Shown here piece after piece: positions 16,530-26,276 of a DNA stretch of 64,000 bases. Position 1 is the stretch's first letter. The number at the start of each line of letters is the position of its first letter. The notes beneath the pieces were generated by a model. That model saw only the letters and a program-made list of their open reading frames with translations, was not told the origin of the DNA and searched no databases. A program made the position numbers and the translations under genes. Origin of the DNA: Chitiniphilus purpureus (lineage in GTDB: Bacteria; Pseudomonadota; Gammaproteobacteria; Burkholderiales; Chitinibacteraceae); the NCBI RefSeq assembly GCF_025642115.1, contig NZ_CP106753.1, positions 248,001-312,000 on the forward strand. Direction: 5' to 3'.

Positions 16530-17234
16530 TCACCCTTGGTCCGTCTGCCGATAGCGCGTCGGGTCGGGCATGCCTGCCGATTCGAAGCCGGCACGGCGCA
16601 ACCGGCAGGCATCGCATATGCCGCATGCGCGGCCATCGTCGTCCGCCTGATAGCAACTGACTGTCAGGCCGTAATCCACCCCCAACCGCGTCCCGGCCTG
16701 GATGATCCCGGCCTTGCTCATCCGCAGCAATGGGGTATGGATGGTCAGCGGCGAACCCTCCACCCCCACCTTGGTCGCCAACCGCGCCATCGCCTGGAAC
16801 GCCGCAATGTATTCGGGCCGGCAATCGGGGTACCCCGAATAGTCGACGGCATTGACGCCGATGAAGATATGGTCGGCCTTGAGCACTTCGGCCCAGGCCA
16901 GGGCGTACGAAAGCAGGATGGTGTTGCGCGCCGGCACATAGGTGACCGGGATTTCACCCTCGGCCACGCCGCCAACAGGCACTGCGATGCGGGCGTCGGT
17001 CAGCGCCGAACCGCCGAAGGCCGCCAGATCGATCCGCGCCACCCGGTGCTCCACCGCGCCCAGCGCCGCGGCCACCCGCGCCGCGGCGGCAAGCTCGGCG
17101 GCGTGGCGTTGGCCATAGTCGAACGACAACGCATAGGGCGCAAGCCCCTGGTCGCGGGCGATGGCAAGGCAGGTGGCCGAATCGAGCCCGCCCGAGAGCA
17201 GCACGACGGCAGGTTGGCTGGAAGTGGCAGTCAT
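16530..17234 (-). CDS. queC: 7-cyano-7-deazaguanine synthase QueC
   Basis: 234-residue ATP-dependent enzyme that converts 7-carboxy-7-deazaguanine to preQ0 in queuosine biosynthesis. The PP-loop motif [12 protein letters not shown] is at about 13-24. Other family blocks are [26 protein letters not shown] and the C-terminal zinc site with four cysteines (SCYQ...ACGICDAC). I start at the ATG at 17234, just before the PP-loop domain. It follows queE with a 170-base gap in the same direction. Confidence 0.96.
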   Translation of the reverse strand: MTATSSQPAVVLLSGGLDSATCLAIARDQGLAPYALSFDYGQRHAAELAAAARVAAALGAVEHRVARIDLAAFGGSALTDARIAVPVGGVAEGEIPVTYVPARNTILLSYALAWAEVLKADHIFIGVNAVDYSGYPDCRPEYIAAFQAMARLATKVGVEGSPLTIHTPLLRMSKAGIIQAGTRLGVDYGLTVSCYQADDDGRACGICDACRLRRAGFESAGMPDPTRYRQTDQG

Positions 17235-17404
17235 GGTTTCTCCTTGCAAAACCGGCGGGCTGGGCATCGCCAGCCCCGACGGCAGGGCGATCAAAGCGGC
17301 CAACGCGTTGCCCGTCGCGGTCGACACACGTTCGGGCAATCCACTGGCAGACCGCAGAACGGCGTTCCGGGCGTGGCGCAACAGGATGTGGGCACCGCGC
17401 AGGC

Positions 17405-18052
17405 TCACACCCCGGGCTGCTCGCCCCACAGGATCTTGTGCAGTTGCACCTGCATCCGCACCGGCAGGCGGTCGGCCAGCACCCATTGGGCCAGCTGCGC
17501 CGGGGGCAGGCTTTCCCAGACCGGTGAGAACAGCACCGGTGCCACCTGCGCCAGATTGCGTTCGCGCAGCACCGTACAGGCCCAGTCGTAGTCGGCGCGG
17601 TCGGCCAGCACGAACTTGATCTCATCGTGGGCATTCAGCAGCGCCAGATTGTCCCACAGGTTCCTGTCGGCCTCGCCCGAGCCGGGCGCCTTGATGTCGA
17701 CGATGCGCGAGACACGGGGATCGACCTCGGCGACCGATAGCGCGCCGCTCGTTTCCAGGCTCACGCTGTACCCGGCGTCGCACAACCGGGTCAGCAACGC
17801 GTGCACCGGCCGTTGCGCCAGCGGCTCGCCCCCGGTGACGCAGACATGGCGTGCGCCATGCTGGGCGACCTGTGCCAGCACCTCGGCCAGTTCCATGCTG
17901 CGCCCGCCGTGGAAAGCGTAGGCCGAATCGCACCAGTTGCAACGCAGCGGGCACCCGGTCAGGCGCACGAACACGGTCGGCAGGCCAAGGCGACTGGTTT
18001 CGCCCTGCAGCGAATGGAAAATCTCGGTGATGCGCAGCGTGGTATCGCGCAT
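17405..18052 (-). CDS. queE: 7-carboxy-7-deazaguanine synthase QueE
   Basis: 215-residue radical SAM enzyme that contracts 6-carboxytetrahydropterin to 7-carboxy-7-deazaguanine, the step before QueC. The iron-sulfur cysteines are C34, C38 and C41 ([15 protein letters not shown]). [12 protein letters not shown] near residue 12, the SAM-binding TGGEPLAQ and LETSGA also fit. The ATG at 18052 follows a plausible ribosome-binding site. queD and queF are not in this window. Confidence 0.96.
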   Translation of the reverse strand: MRDTTLRITEIFHSLQGETSRLGLPTVFVRLTGCPLRCNWCDSAYAFHGGRSMELAEVLAQVAQHGARHVCVTGGEPLAQRPVHALLTRLCDAGYSVSLETSGALSVAEVDPRVSRIVDIKAPGSGEADRNLWDNLALLNAHDEIKFVLADRADYDWACTVLRERNLAQVAPVLFSPVWESLPPAQLAQWVLADRLPVRMQVQLHKILWGEQPGV

Positions 18053-18156
18053 GGGGCTACTCCTGGCCGGGAAGACAGCCCGGCGGATCGAATACGGAAA
18101 AGGACAAGGCCGCCCACACGGGAGATCGCCCGCGGTACGGCCTGTGTCATTGTAAG

Positions 18157-18177
18157 TCGCCAGCACAGGGCTGGCGA
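18157..18177 (-). terminator. hairpin after the tol-pal operon
   Basis: TCGCCAGC and GCTGGCGA form an 8-bp stem with a 5-base loop, 13 bases past the cpoB stop, followed by CTTACAATG on the minus strand. The T-tract is poor, so this is a weak terminator candidate. Confidence 0.4.
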
Positions 18178-18189
18178 TGCGGAAAAACG

Positions 18190-18924
18190 CTAGTTGGTGG
18201 CCAGCAACGCTTTCTTGGCCGCTTCGGCCTTGTCGGACGTGGGATAGCGCTCGATCAGGTCAAGCAGATGGCCACGGGCCGCCTTCTTGTCGCCCTTAGC
18301 GTTGGCAACCACCGCAAGGCCGAACAGTGCATCGGCGGCCAGCGGATCATCCGGCGCCTTGTCGAGCACGACACCGTACGCCGCCTCCGCCCCCTTCAGA
18401 TCCTTGAGTGCCGCAAGGCTGGTACCGAGCCAGTATTGGGCCTCGACCATCATGGGGCTGGCCGGATGCTCGGTGATGAAACGGCGCAGACCGGCGACGG
18501 CGTCCTTGTGCTTGCCGCTGCGCGCCAGTTGCACCGCATCCCCGAGCGACTGCTCGACGGCCGCCTGCTGCGCCTTGGCCTGCGCCACCCTGGCCTCCTC
18601 GATCGCCCGCACCCGGTTGTCCAGATCCACGTACAGATCCTTCTGCCGCTTCTCAGCCGATTCGAGGTTGTACTGCAGCACTTCCAACTGGCCGCGCAGG
18701 CTGGCGATCTCCTGGCGCAGCCCCTCGATCTGGTTGGACAGCTCCACCATCCGGCGGGCGCCGCTCTCCAGCTGGGTCAGGCGTTCCTGCTGCTGCTTGA
18801 GCTGCAGTTGCAACTGCTGCACCCCTTCGCGTGCCTCGCGGTCGGAAAGCAGCGACGCATGGGCGGGCAAGCTCAATGCCAGCACGGTCACAAGGGCAAA
18901 TCGGTTCAGGGTCGGCAGGTTCAT
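18190..18924 (-). CDS. cpoB: cell division coordinator CpoB (YbgF)
   Basis: 244-residue periplasmic protein that links Tol-Pal outer-membrane constriction to PBP1B peptidoglycan synthesis. It has a signal peptide (cleavage likely after PAHA, about residue 23), a coiled coil rich in Gln, Leu and Glu from about 30 to 110, then TPR repeats to the end (GKHKDAVAGLRRFI, AQYWLGTSL, GLAVVANAKGDKKAA). It is the last gene of the leftward tol-pal operon, 57 bases after pal. Confidence 0.93.
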   Translation of the reverse strand: MNLPTLNRFALVTVLALSLPAHASLLSDREAREGVQQLQLQLKQQQERLTQLESGARRMVELSNQIEGLRQEIASLRGQLEVLQYNLESAEKRQKDLYVDLDNRVRAIEEARVAQAKAQQAAVEQSLGDAVQLARSGKHKDAVAGLRRFITEHPASPMMVEAQYWLGTSLAALKDLKGAEAAYGVVLDKAPDDPLAADALFGLAVVANAKGDKKAARGHLLDLIERYPTSDKAEAAKKALLATN

Positions 18925-18981
18925 GGCGTACACGGCAGTCGATGGCAGGGAAATGGGGCGGCGCCGCCGCCCCACAGCGGA

Positions 18982-19524
18982 TTACTGCTCGCTTTGATAC
19001 ACGATCTCGGCGCGGCGGTTACGCGACCAGGCTTCCTCGGTATCACCCTGCTCGGCCGGCTTTTCCTCGCCGAAGCTCACCGTCTCGATCTGCGCTTCCG
19101 GCACACCGAGGGCGGCCATGTTCTTCTTCACCGCATCGGCCCGCTTCTGGCCCAGTGCCAGGTTGTATTCGGCAGTACCGCGATTGTCGGCATGGCCCTG
19201 CAGGATCACCTTGGCATCCTTGTTGTCGAGCAGGTACTTGGCATGCGCCTCGACCAGCGGGGTGTATTCGCCCTTGACCACATAGGCGTCATAGTCGAAG
19301 TAGACGCGGCGGCTGGACAGCACGTTGTTCGGGTCGGTCAGCGGGTTGTAGCCCTTCTGCGCCAGATCATTGCCTTGCGGCGCCGGGGCCGGGGCGGCCG
19401 GGGAAGGCGCGGCGTCGACCACCGGTGCCGGCGTCGGGGTCGCGGCGCCGGTATCGGTCTTGGGTTGGCTTGCGCAGGCGGCCAGCAGGGCAGTCAACGC
19501 CAGGCTGAGAGCGATTTGTTTCAT
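18982..19524 (-). CDS. pal: peptidoglycan-associated lipoprotein Pal
   Basis: 180-residue outer-membrane lipoprotein of the Tol-Pal complex. Lipobox LLAAC with lipidated C17; a Pro/Ala-rich linker to about residue 55; then an OmpA-like peptidoglycan-binding domain with VYFDYDAYVV, LQGHADNRGTAEYNLALGQKRA and NRRAEIVY. Length and order are standard. It lies between tolB and cpoB in the operon, with 209 bases separating it from tolB, so it may have extra promoter input. Confidence 0.97.
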   Translation of the reverse strand: MKQIALSLALTALLAACASQPKTDTGAATPTPAPVVDAAPSPAAPAPAPQGNDLAQKGYNPLTDPNNVLSSRRVYFDYDAYVVKGEYTPLVEAHAKYLLDNKDAKVILQGHADNRGTAEYNLALGQKRADAVKKNMAALGVPEAQIETVSFGEEKPAEQGDTEEAWSRNRRAEIVYQSEQ

Positions 19525-19733
19525 GGTGTTTCTCCTTGAGCGAATCGGAATCTAGTCTACACAGCGAATCATTCTTTTCCTGCCCGACCGCTGACTTGGC
19601 CGCGCGACAGCCACCCTGCCGGGTGGAATGCCGACGCGACGGTCTCCTTGTTGCCAAGTGCACGGGACGGCGCCGCCGCCATCTTACAAGCGTGCTTGCC
19701 GCAGCGTCGGTAACAATGTTCTACGGCGCCTGC

Positions 19734-21005
19734 TCAGCGTACCATCGGCCCCCACGCCGGCTGACGCACATCACCCGCCTGCACCTTGAGCCGCTGCTTG
19801 ACGCGCCCGTCGCGCGACACCGCATGCAGTACGCCGCGTCCACCCTGCTCGGTCTCGTACAGGATCATGCGGCCGTTGGGCGAGAACGACGGCGAGTCAT
19901 CGGCGCTGGTATCGGTGAGCACCTGCACCTGGCGGCTGGCCAGATCCATCACCGCCACGCGGAAACCCCCGCTTTGGGTGATGAAGGTCAGCGTCTTGCC
20001 ATCCGGGCTGATCTTGGGCGAGGCATTGTAGCTGCCCGAGAAAGTGAGCCGCTCGGCCTGGCCGCCGGAAACCGGCATCCGGTAGACCTGCGGGGTGCCG
20101 CCGCGGTCGGAGGTGAACAGGATGCTGCTGCCGTCGGGGGTGAAGAAGGGCTCGGTATTGATCTCGCCGGTCTGGGTCAGCCGGCGTGGCGTGCCGCCCT
20201 GGACCGGCACCAGGAAGAGTTGGCTGCCGCCTTCACGCGTCAGCGTCACCGCCAGCGTGCTGCCGTCGGGCGACCAGGCCGGTGCCGAGTTGCTGCCCTT
20301 GAACGCCGCCACGCGCCAGCGTCGGCCGCTGGAAAGCTCCTGCGCATAGACGATGGGCTTCTTGTCCTCGAACGACACGTAGGCGAGCCGGCCACCGTCC
20401 CGCGACCACTTGGGCGACATGATGGGCTCATTGGACGCCACCACCGTCTGCGCGCCGTAGCCGTCGGCATCGGCCACCTGCAGCTGATAGCGCTTGCCCT
20501 GCTTGAGCACGTAGGCGATGCGACTGGAGAACGCGCCCGGCTCGCCGGTGATCTTCTCGTAGACCATGTCGGCGATTTGATGCGCGACGCGCCGCATCTG
20601 TGCCGGCTTGGCCAGCTTCTCGTGCGCCAGCAGCACCTGACGGCTCGCCAGGTCCACCAGCCAGAACTTGACCGAGAAGCTGCCGTCGGCCGCCGGCTCG
20701 ACCCGGCCGATGAGCGCGGTCTGCGCGCCACGACCGCTCAAGGCAGCGTGATTGAGCTGCTCGGGGGCATACGGCACCGGGGCAAGGTCGCCGGCGCCGA
20801 TCACCTTGAAAAGCCCGCTGCGGGCAAGATCGTCGCCCACGATCGGCGTGACCGGCTGCTGCTGCCCCTGTTCACTCTGGAACGGTGCAATCGCGATCGG
20901 ATACTGGTTGGCGCCGACCCCGACCACCTCGATGGTCATATCGGCGTGCGCGGCGGCGGCAGCCACCAGGCTGACGGCCATCCACTTGAGGATACGCTCC
21001 AGCAT
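19734..21005 (-). CDS. tolB: Tol-Pal system protein TolB
   Basis: 423-residue periplasmic protein with a signal peptide (about 22 residues, ending AAHA), an N-terminal alpha/beta domain to about 160, and a C-terminal six-bladed beta-propeller with repeats such as SPKWSRDGGRLAYVSF, APAWSPDGSTLAV, EPFFTPDGSSILFTSDRGG and SPSFSPNGRMILYET. It bridges TolA and Pal. It starts 60 bases after tolA in the same operon. Confidence 0.97.
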   Translation of the reverse strand: MLERILKWMAVSLVAAAAAHADMTIEVVGVGANQYPIAIAPFQSEQGQQQPVTPIVGDDLARSGLFKVIGAGDLAPVPYAPEQLNHAALSGRGAQTALIGRVEPAADGSFSVKFWLVDLASRQVLLAHEKLAKPAQMRRVAHQIADMVYEKITGEPGAFSSRIAYVLKQGKRYQLQVADADGYGAQTVVASNEPIMSPKWSRDGGRLAYVSFEDKKPIVYAQELSSGRRWRVAAFKGSNSAPAWSPDGSTLAVTLTREGGSQLFLVPVQGGTPRRLTQTGEINTEPFFTPDGSSILFTSDRGGTPQVYRMPVSGGQAERLTFSGSYNASPKISPDGKTLTFITQSGGFRVAVMDLASRQVQVLTDTSADDSPSFSPNGRMILYETEQGGRGVLHAVSRDGRVKQRLKVQAGDVRQPAWGPMVR

Positions 21006-21065
21006 TGCATCTCTCCTTCGGCCCGGTTTTCGGCCTGATTGTCGATCGGTGAACCTTCGGCGCCA

Positions 21066-21866
21066 CTAGTCGCGCAGCCGGAAGGTGATGGTCCATTGCC
21101 GCTCGCTGCCGCTGAAGGGCTTGCCCGAGGGCAACGGCGGGAATTGGCGCAAGCCCATGATGGCGCGGTGGGTGGCCTCGTTGTAGGCGGCATCACCGTT
21201 GGAACGCACCAGTTCGGCGCTCTGGATCTCGCCGCTGGGCAGCAGGCTGATCCGATAGACCGCGCTGGGGTTCCCGGCCGCGCTGTCATCGTAGGCGGTA
21301 CGCGAGCGGATCAATCCGGCCACGCGTGCCCGGTAGTCGTCGCCCAATCCGCGACCACTGCCACGCCCCGGGCTGTCCGCCGGCGCCTGCGGATTGCTGC
21401 CCTCGCCGCCGGACCTGCCTTGCGGCTGCGGCTTGGCGCCGGGCTTGAGCAGGTTGTCGAGCGACAACGCCTCGTCCAGCTCGCTCGCCTTCTTCTGCGG
21501 CTTGGGCGTCGGCTGCGGCTTGGCCGGCGTGGGGGTCGGCTTGGGGGCGGGTGTGGCCGTCGGCCTGGGCTGGGGCGTCGGCGTCGGTTTGGGCGGCTTC
21601 ACCTTTTGCGTGGCGATCTCGGGGTCCGGCTCCGGCACCGGTTCGGGTTGCGGCTCGAGCTCCCGCACCACAGGCCGCTCGCGCGGCTGTGTCTCGGGCG
21701 CCGGCGGCGGTCCCCACAGCTCCACCTCCACCGGCTGCGGCGGCTGGGTCTGCCACTGTACGGAAACCAGCAGGAACACCACGAACAGCACGTGCACCAC
21801 CAGCGCGAGCATCAGGCTCAGCCCACGGTGCGCCTCGCGCTCATTGATCGCCTGACGGGGATTCAT
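21066..21866 (-). CDS. tolA: TolA energy-transducing protein
   Basis: 266-residue inner-membrane-anchored protein. One transmembrane helix (about 17-38) is followed by a long Pro/Lys/Thr-rich spacer (TPTPQPRPTATP, PKPTPTPAKPQ) in place of the long Ala/Lys helix of enterobacteria, then a C-terminal TolA/TonB-like domain. It transmits the proton motive force from TolQR to TolB and Pal. Its start overlaps the tolR stop by 4 bases (ATGA), indicating coupled translation. Confidence 0.93.
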   Translation of the reverse strand: MNPRQAINEREAHRGLSLMLALVVHVLFVVFLLVSVQWQTQPPQPVEVELWGPPPAPETQPRERPVVRELEPQPEPVPEPDPEIATQKVKPPKPTPTPQPRPTATPAPKPTPTPAKPQPTPKPQKKASELDEALSLDNLLKPGAKPQPQGRSGGEGSNPQAPADSPGRGSGRGLGDDYRARVAGLIRSRTAYDDSAAGNPSAVYRISLLPSGEIQSAELVRSNGDAAYNEATHRAIMGLRQFPPLPSGKPFSGSERQWTITFRLRD

Positions 21867-22291
21867 CGGCCGGAACGCTGCTCCACCAGGAGGCCCACGC
21901 GCGCAACCCGTGCCTGCTTGAGCGCATCCATCACGCTCATCACCAGCTCGTACTTGACGCCCTTGTCCGCGGCGATCACCACCGGGCGATCGGGCCGCTC
22001 CGCGAGCCGCGCCGTCACCAGCGTCGCGAGCGCAGTGGCATCCGGCGCGCTCTGGCTAGCGCCACCATCGTCGATCAGCTTGAACTGGCCTTCACCGTCG
22101 ATCTGGACCCGCAGCGGACGGTCGCGCACTTCGCGGTCAGTGGCGGCACCCACGGTGGGCAGGTTGATGGTGCCCTGCTGCATCATCGGCGCGGTGACCA
22201 TGAAGATCACCAGCAACACCAGCATCACATCGATGTAGGGCACCACATTGATTTCGTTCATCGCCCGGCGCGGGCGGCGGTGTGCGGCCAT
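21863..22291 (-). CDS. tolR: Tol-Pal system protein TolR
   Basis: 142-residue ExbD/TolR protein: a short cytoplasmic N-terminus (RRAMNEINVVPYIDVMLVLLV) with the conserved membrane aspartate in YIDVMLVLL, one transmembrane helix, and a periplasmic domain ending with DKGVKYELVMSVMDALK. It forms the proton-conducting complex with TolQ. It lies 121 bases downstream of tolQ and overlaps tolA. Confidence 0.96.
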   Translation of the reverse strand: MAAHRRPRRAMNEINVVPYIDVMLVLLVIFMVTAPMMQQGTINLPTVGAATDREVRDRPLRVQIDGEGQFKLIDDGGASQSAPDATALATLVTARLAERPDRPVVIAADKGVKYELVMSVMDALKQARVARVGLLVEQRSGR

Positions 22292-22412
22292 GTCACCCCC
22301 GGCTCACGGCCGCACGGTGCGGCCCGGTATCGATAGTCGTATAGCGCATCCAGCTGTCCTCCTCGCTGAAAACCGGCGCAGCCCGGCACGGCGGCCGGGG
22401 TGAGCCGCCCGA

Positions 22413-23096
22413 TTACTTGGCGGCCTGCCGTTGCAGGATGTTGAGGAACTCCTCGGCAAACGCGTCGAAACGGCTCGCCAGGCCATCCACATCATGCGCG
22501 AAGCGGTTGTAGGCCACCGTGGCCGGGATCGCGGCGAACAGGCCGATCGCGGTGGCCACCAGTGCCTCGGCGATGCCGGGCGCCACCGTCGCCAGGGTGG
22601 CCTGGCCGACATTGGCGAGCCCGCGGAACGCATGCATGATCCCCCAGACGGTGCCAAAGAGACCGATATAAGGGGATACCGAACCGACCGAGGCGAGGAA
22701 GGCGGTGTGCCGATCGAGGAAATCGAGTTCGCGCTGGGTGGCCGCGCGCATCGCACGCCGGGTGCCGTCCATGATGTCCGACAGCTCCATGCCACCGCGC
22801 TGGCGCAGCTTCTGGAACTCGGTGAAACCGGCAACGAAGATTTTCTCCAGGCCGACGGTGTGGCTGCGCTTGGTCTGCTCGAAGAGCCCGGCCAGATCAG
22901 TGCCGCTCCAGAAGCGATCCTCGAAATCATCGGTACGGCGCAGCGCGGAGCGCAGCGTGAAGAACTTGCTGAAGATGTGCCACCAGGACAGCAGCGACAG
23001 CAGCACCAGCACCGCCATCACCAGCTGGACCACCAGGCTGGCTTCGAGCACCAGAGTAAGGATCGACATGTCTTGTGCGCCGACTGCGACTTCCAC
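22413..23096 (-). CDS. tolQ: Tol-Pal system protein TolQ
   Basis: 227-residue ExbB/TolQ family protein with three transmembrane helices (about 10-35, 125-150, 165-190), including LASVGSVSPYIGLFGTVWGIMHAF and ATAIGLFAAIPATVAYN. The likely start is the GTG at 23096, which has AGGGAG 6 bases upstream; the first ATG (23069) would cut nine residues ahead of the first helix. It is the first gene of the tol-pal operon. The ybgC thioesterase gene that commonly precedes tolQ is absent here; ruvB is the upstream gene. Confidence 0.94.
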   Translation of the reverse strand: MEVAVGAQDMSILTLVLEASLVVQLVMAVLVLLSLLSWWHIFSKFFTLRSALRRTDDFEDRFWSGTDLAGLFEQTKRSHTVGLEKIFVAGFTEFQKLRQRGGMELSDIMDGTRRAMRAATQRELDFLDRHTAFLASVGSVSPYIGLFGTVWGIMHAFRGLANVGQATLATVAPGIAEALVATAIGLFAAIPATVAYNRFAHDVDGLASRFDAFAEEFLNILQRQAAK

Positions 23097-23213
23097 CTTG
23101 TTCTCCCTGCAGGGTTTTCATGTGTTGGCCGGATTGTCCGTCAGAAACAGGACCGCCGTAAAAGCCAAATCTTCCCGACCGACGGCCAGGGCATTGGTTC
23201 CACCCGGTATTGG

Positions 23214-24254
23214 CTAGCTGTCCGCTCCCGGCTGGGGCAGCCCGAAGTGCTGATAGGCCAGCAGCGTCGCCATCCGCCCACGCGGGGTGCGTTGCAGCAA
23301 GCCCTGCTGGATCAGGTAGGGTTCGATCACATCCTCGATCGTATCGGATGCCTCGCCGATCGCGGCCGCCACGTTGTCGAGCCCGACCGGGCCGCCGCCG
23401 AATTTCTCGATCACAGCTGCCAGCAGTTTGCGGTCCATCACATCAAGGCCGGCATGGTCCACATCGAGCATGGCGAGCGCGGCATCGGCCACTGCGCAGG
23501 TCACGGTGCCGTCGCTCCTGACCTCGGCATAGTCACGCACCCGGCGCAGCAGACGGTTGGCGATACGCGGCGTGCCACGCGAGCGACGGGCGACCTCGAA
23601 TGCGCCTTCCTGATCCATCTGTACCGCCAGCAGGGCGGCCGAGCGCTCGACGATGCGCGTCAGTTCCTCGGGCGTGTAGAACTCCAGCCGGGCGACGATG
23701 CCGAAGCGGTCCCGCAGCGGATTGGTCAGCATGCCGGCACGGGTGGTGGCGCCGACCAGCGTAAAGGGCGGCAGATCCAGCTTGACCGAGCGTGCCGCCG
23801 GCCCTTCGCCGATCATGATGTCGAGCTGGAAGTCCTCAAGTGCCGGATAGAGGATTTCCTCGACCACGGGGCTCAGCCGGTGGATCTCGTCGATGAACAG
23901 CACGTCGTGCGGTTCCAGATTGGTCAACAGCGCCGCCAGGTCGCCGGCACGCTCCAGCACCGGCCCGCTGGTCTGGCGCAGATTCACCCCCAGTTCACGG
24001 GCGATGATGTGCGCCAACGTGGTCTTGCCCAGGCCCGGCGGGCCGAACAGCAGCACATGGTCGAGGGCCTCGCCACGCTTCTTGGCGGCCTCGATGAAGA
24101 TTTCGAGCTGACCGCGCGCCTTTATCTGGCCCACATATTCATCAAGCAGCTTGGGCCGCAGCGCGCGTTCGAGCTGCTCTTCCTGTTGCGACAGGGTCTT
24201 GGCGGTCACGATGCGCTCGGGCGGCGCGGCGGACAGCGAGTCGGTTTCGATCAT
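23214..24254 (-). CDS. ruvB: Holliday junction branch migration helicase RuvB
   Basis: 346-residue AAA+ motor of the RuvAB complex. Walker [13 protein letters not shown] near 71-82, Walker B FIDEIHRL, sensor 1 region [10 protein letters not shown], the arginine-finger region LRDRFGI, and a C-terminal winged helix with [11 protein letters not shown] and [16 protein letters not shown]. The start overlaps the stop of the PAP2 gene by 4 bases (ATGA). ruvC and ruvA lie 38 kb away at the other end of this window. Confidence 0.97.
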   Translation of the reverse strand: MIETDSLSAAPPERIVTAKTLSQQEEQLERALRPKLLDEYVGQIKARGQLEIFIEAAKKRGEALDHVLLFGPPGLGKTTLAHIIARELGVNLRQTSGPVLERAGDLAALLTNLEPHDVLFIDEIHRLSPVVEEILYPALEDFQLDIMIGEGPAARSVKLDLPPFTLVGATTRAGMLTNPLRDRFGIVARLEFYTPEELTRIVERSAALLAVQMDQEGAFEVARRSRGTPRIANRLLRRVRDYAEVRSDGTVTCAVADAALAMLDVDHAGLDVMDRKLLAAVIEKFGGGPVGLDNVAAAIGEASDTIEDVIEPYLIQQGLLQRTPRGRMATLLAYQHFGLPQPGADS

Positions 24255-24859
24255 GCGGACGGCCTGGAGGACGCAAAGTGGACGAACAGCGCGGCCAGCA
24301 CGGTGGCAGCGGCATAGCCAGCCATGATATCGGAGAAATGATGCACCCCGAGCACCAGCCGCGCGAGCCCACCGGCGAGCACCCACAGCAGCGCCAGCAG
24401 GTACCACAGCCCGCGCCATGCCGGCCACTGCCGGGCCAGCAGCCAGGCGAGCACCCAGCCCAGCGCCCATGCCCCCATCGCATGTCCGCTGGGAAACGAG
24501 GAACCCAGCGTGGCGACCAAGGGATCATAGCTGGGCCGCGGCCGATAGCTCAGCGCCTTCAAGGCGGTATTGGTGCCCCATGCCAACGCGACGAAGAGCG
24601 GCAATCCCGGCCAGGCGATACGGCCCTGGCGTCGCAGGATCAGGCCGAACAGCGCTGCCAGCGCCAACGAGGCGACAAAATTGCCGCTGTGGCTCAGCCA
24701 GGTGGCCACGAGAACACCGGGGTGGTTGACGTGGTAGAACCATGCCGCCAAGGCGGCATCCAGCCGCGCCATCCAGGCCAGCTCGTAGCTGAACGCAAGT
24801 GCGAGGTAGATCAACGCCGCGGCAGCGGCAAGCCGGGGCAGGGCCGGTTTCAGCGTCAA
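24251..24859 (-). CDS. PAP2-family membrane phosphatase
   Basis: About 202-residue inner-membrane protein with 5-6 hydrophobic segments and the three acid-phosphatase motifs of PAP2 lipid phosphatases: [17 protein letters not shown], and [15 protein letters not shown]. Likely substrates are lipid phosphates such as undecaprenyl pyrophosphate or phosphatidylglycerophosphate; this cannot be decided from sequence. The start is uncertain: no ATG or GTG fits, and I propose the TTG at 24859, just before the first helix, with AGGGG upstream. It overlaps ruvB (ATGA), so the two are coupled. Confidence 0.8.
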   Translation of the reverse strand: MTLKPALPRLAAAAALIYLALAFSYELAWMARLDAALAAWFYHVNHPGVLVATWLSHSGNFVASLALAALFGLILRRQGRIAWPGLPLFVALAWGTNTALKALSYRPRPSYDPLVATLGSSFPSGHAMGAWALGWVLAWLLARQWPAWRGLWYLLALLWVLAGGLARLVLGVHHFSDIMAGYAAATVLAALFVHFASSRPSA

Positions 24860-25767
24860 GACCGTGCCCCTGCAACGACCGTCATCCGAGGCACCGGTGA
24901 CGGCCCAACCGATGCGGCATTGCGCGATGGCGAAGGTCTGGAGGCGCAGCGCAGCGCGTTGTCCAACTGGCCAGGCCGGTGCGCGTGCACGATCTTGGCA
25001 GGCGCAGCGGCGGTAGACGGCAGGCAGGCCATCTCTGGCAGCGAGCCGCCGCAGGCCATCCCCGCCGCGCCTTGTCCATGGCGTGCCGCCGGCATCCAGC
25101 GGCTTCGAAACCGGATGTGCGCCCCGTGCACAATATGTTTCCCCATTGCCCGAATTCCCCTCTCTTCCCTTCGAACCAGCACCCGCCGCCCCAGGCGACC
25201 CACCCATGGCAGCCGCCGATCTGGAATATTGCCTGCCGATGCAGCTGCTCGTTGCCGGCCGCCATGCCGCGCACAGCATGCACTGCCTGACCTTGTCCGC
25301 CGGTGCGCACATCGCCGGAACCACCATGGCAGGCATTCGCGGCACCGGTCCGATATCCGATTGGCACCGGCGTCGCCGGCATCAATTCCTGGCCAGGCGT
25401 TCACGCTACACCCTGCGTCACCGCATGCCGATCAGGTACGGCCTTGCGGCAAAACGCTATCGACCATGCCCAGCTTGCCAGGTTCAAGCCTGCCCCCCAG
25501 CCACGCACCGGATGGCATTGGACTCGACAGCCGTACGTCCCGCACCGTCTGCAACCAGCGGGACCCGGGCCATCGCGTCCCATCTGGCTTCGCCCTGCAT
25601 GCCAGCTGCCTGCGGGCAAGGCGCACGAAAACGGTACAGGGTCGCCACGGCCGCTGCCGTTCCCACCCGGCGTCCTGATTCCTCAGTAAAATCCAGATCA
25701 GTCCGCGTGCCGTCTTCGATGGACTGCACGTCGCCCCTACCCATTTTCGCTACGGTTGCAAAAGTCG
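24860..25767. other. 908-base gap without a recognisable gene
   Basis: Open frames exist on both strands, as always in GC-rich DNA, but none shows a family motif, a plausible hydrophobic core or a good ribosome-binding site, and compositions are dominated by Arg, Pro, His and Ala. It separates the leftward PAP2-ruvB unit from the rightward tlpA gene. It may hold a decayed gene; I cannot show one. Confidence 0.4.
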
Positions 25768-26262
25768 ATGCTGCTTCGTCAACGCTTGATCTGGATCCTG
25801 CTCGGGCTGGCCGCCGCCGCCGCGATCGGCTACCTGCTGCTGGGCACCCAACGTGCCGCGCCCAACATCGCCTGGACCGACTTGCAAGGCAAGCGGCAGG
25901 ATCTGGCTGCGCTCAAGGGCAACGTAGTGCTGATCAATTTCTGGGCCACCACCTGCACCAGTTGCATCGCCGAAATGCCCAAGCTCGTGAAGCTGCAGGA
26001 ATCGCTGCACGGCAAGCCCTACAAGACCGTGGCGCTGGCGATGAGCTATGACGCCCCCGCCCAGATCCGGCATTACGTGGCGCAGACCGGGCTGCCGTTC
26101 ATCGTTGCCCACGATCGCGACGGCAAGGCCGCCGCTGCGTTCGACAATGTGGCACTGACCCCGACCTCGTTTCTGATCGACACGCAGGGCAATGTGGTCC
26201 AGCGCTACCTGGGCGAGCCGGACATGCAGGCGCTGGAGCAGACCATACTGGGCCTGCTCTGA
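25768..26262 (+). CDS. TlpA-like membrane-anchored thioredoxin
   Basis: 164-residue protein with an uncleaved N-terminal membrane anchor (about 7-26) and a periplasmic thioredoxin domain of the TlpA/ResA type. The redox pair is C63/C66 in FWATTCTSCIAEMP, and the cis-proline region is LTPTSFLID. Such proteins reduce disulfides in the periplasm, for example in apocytochromes. I start at the ATG at 25768 (MLLRQRL), which gives the usual short cytoplasmic tail. The TonB-like gene follows after 14 bases. Confidence 0.88.
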   Translation: MLLRQRLIWILLGLAAAAAIGYLLLGTQRAAPNIAWTDLQGKRQDLAALKGNVVLINFWATTCTSCIAEMPKLVKLQESLHGKPYKTVALAMSYDAPAQIRHYVAQTGLPFIVAHDRDGKAAAAFDNVALTPTSFLIDTQGNVVQRYLGEPDMQALEQTILGLL

Positions 26263-26276
26263 TCTTCCGGCAGCCG

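Noticed and set aside
25083..26051. A long open frame on the plus strand running into the tlpA gene
   Set aside because: It overlaps the well-supported TlpA-like gene in another frame, and its unique part shows no motif or hydrophobic pattern.
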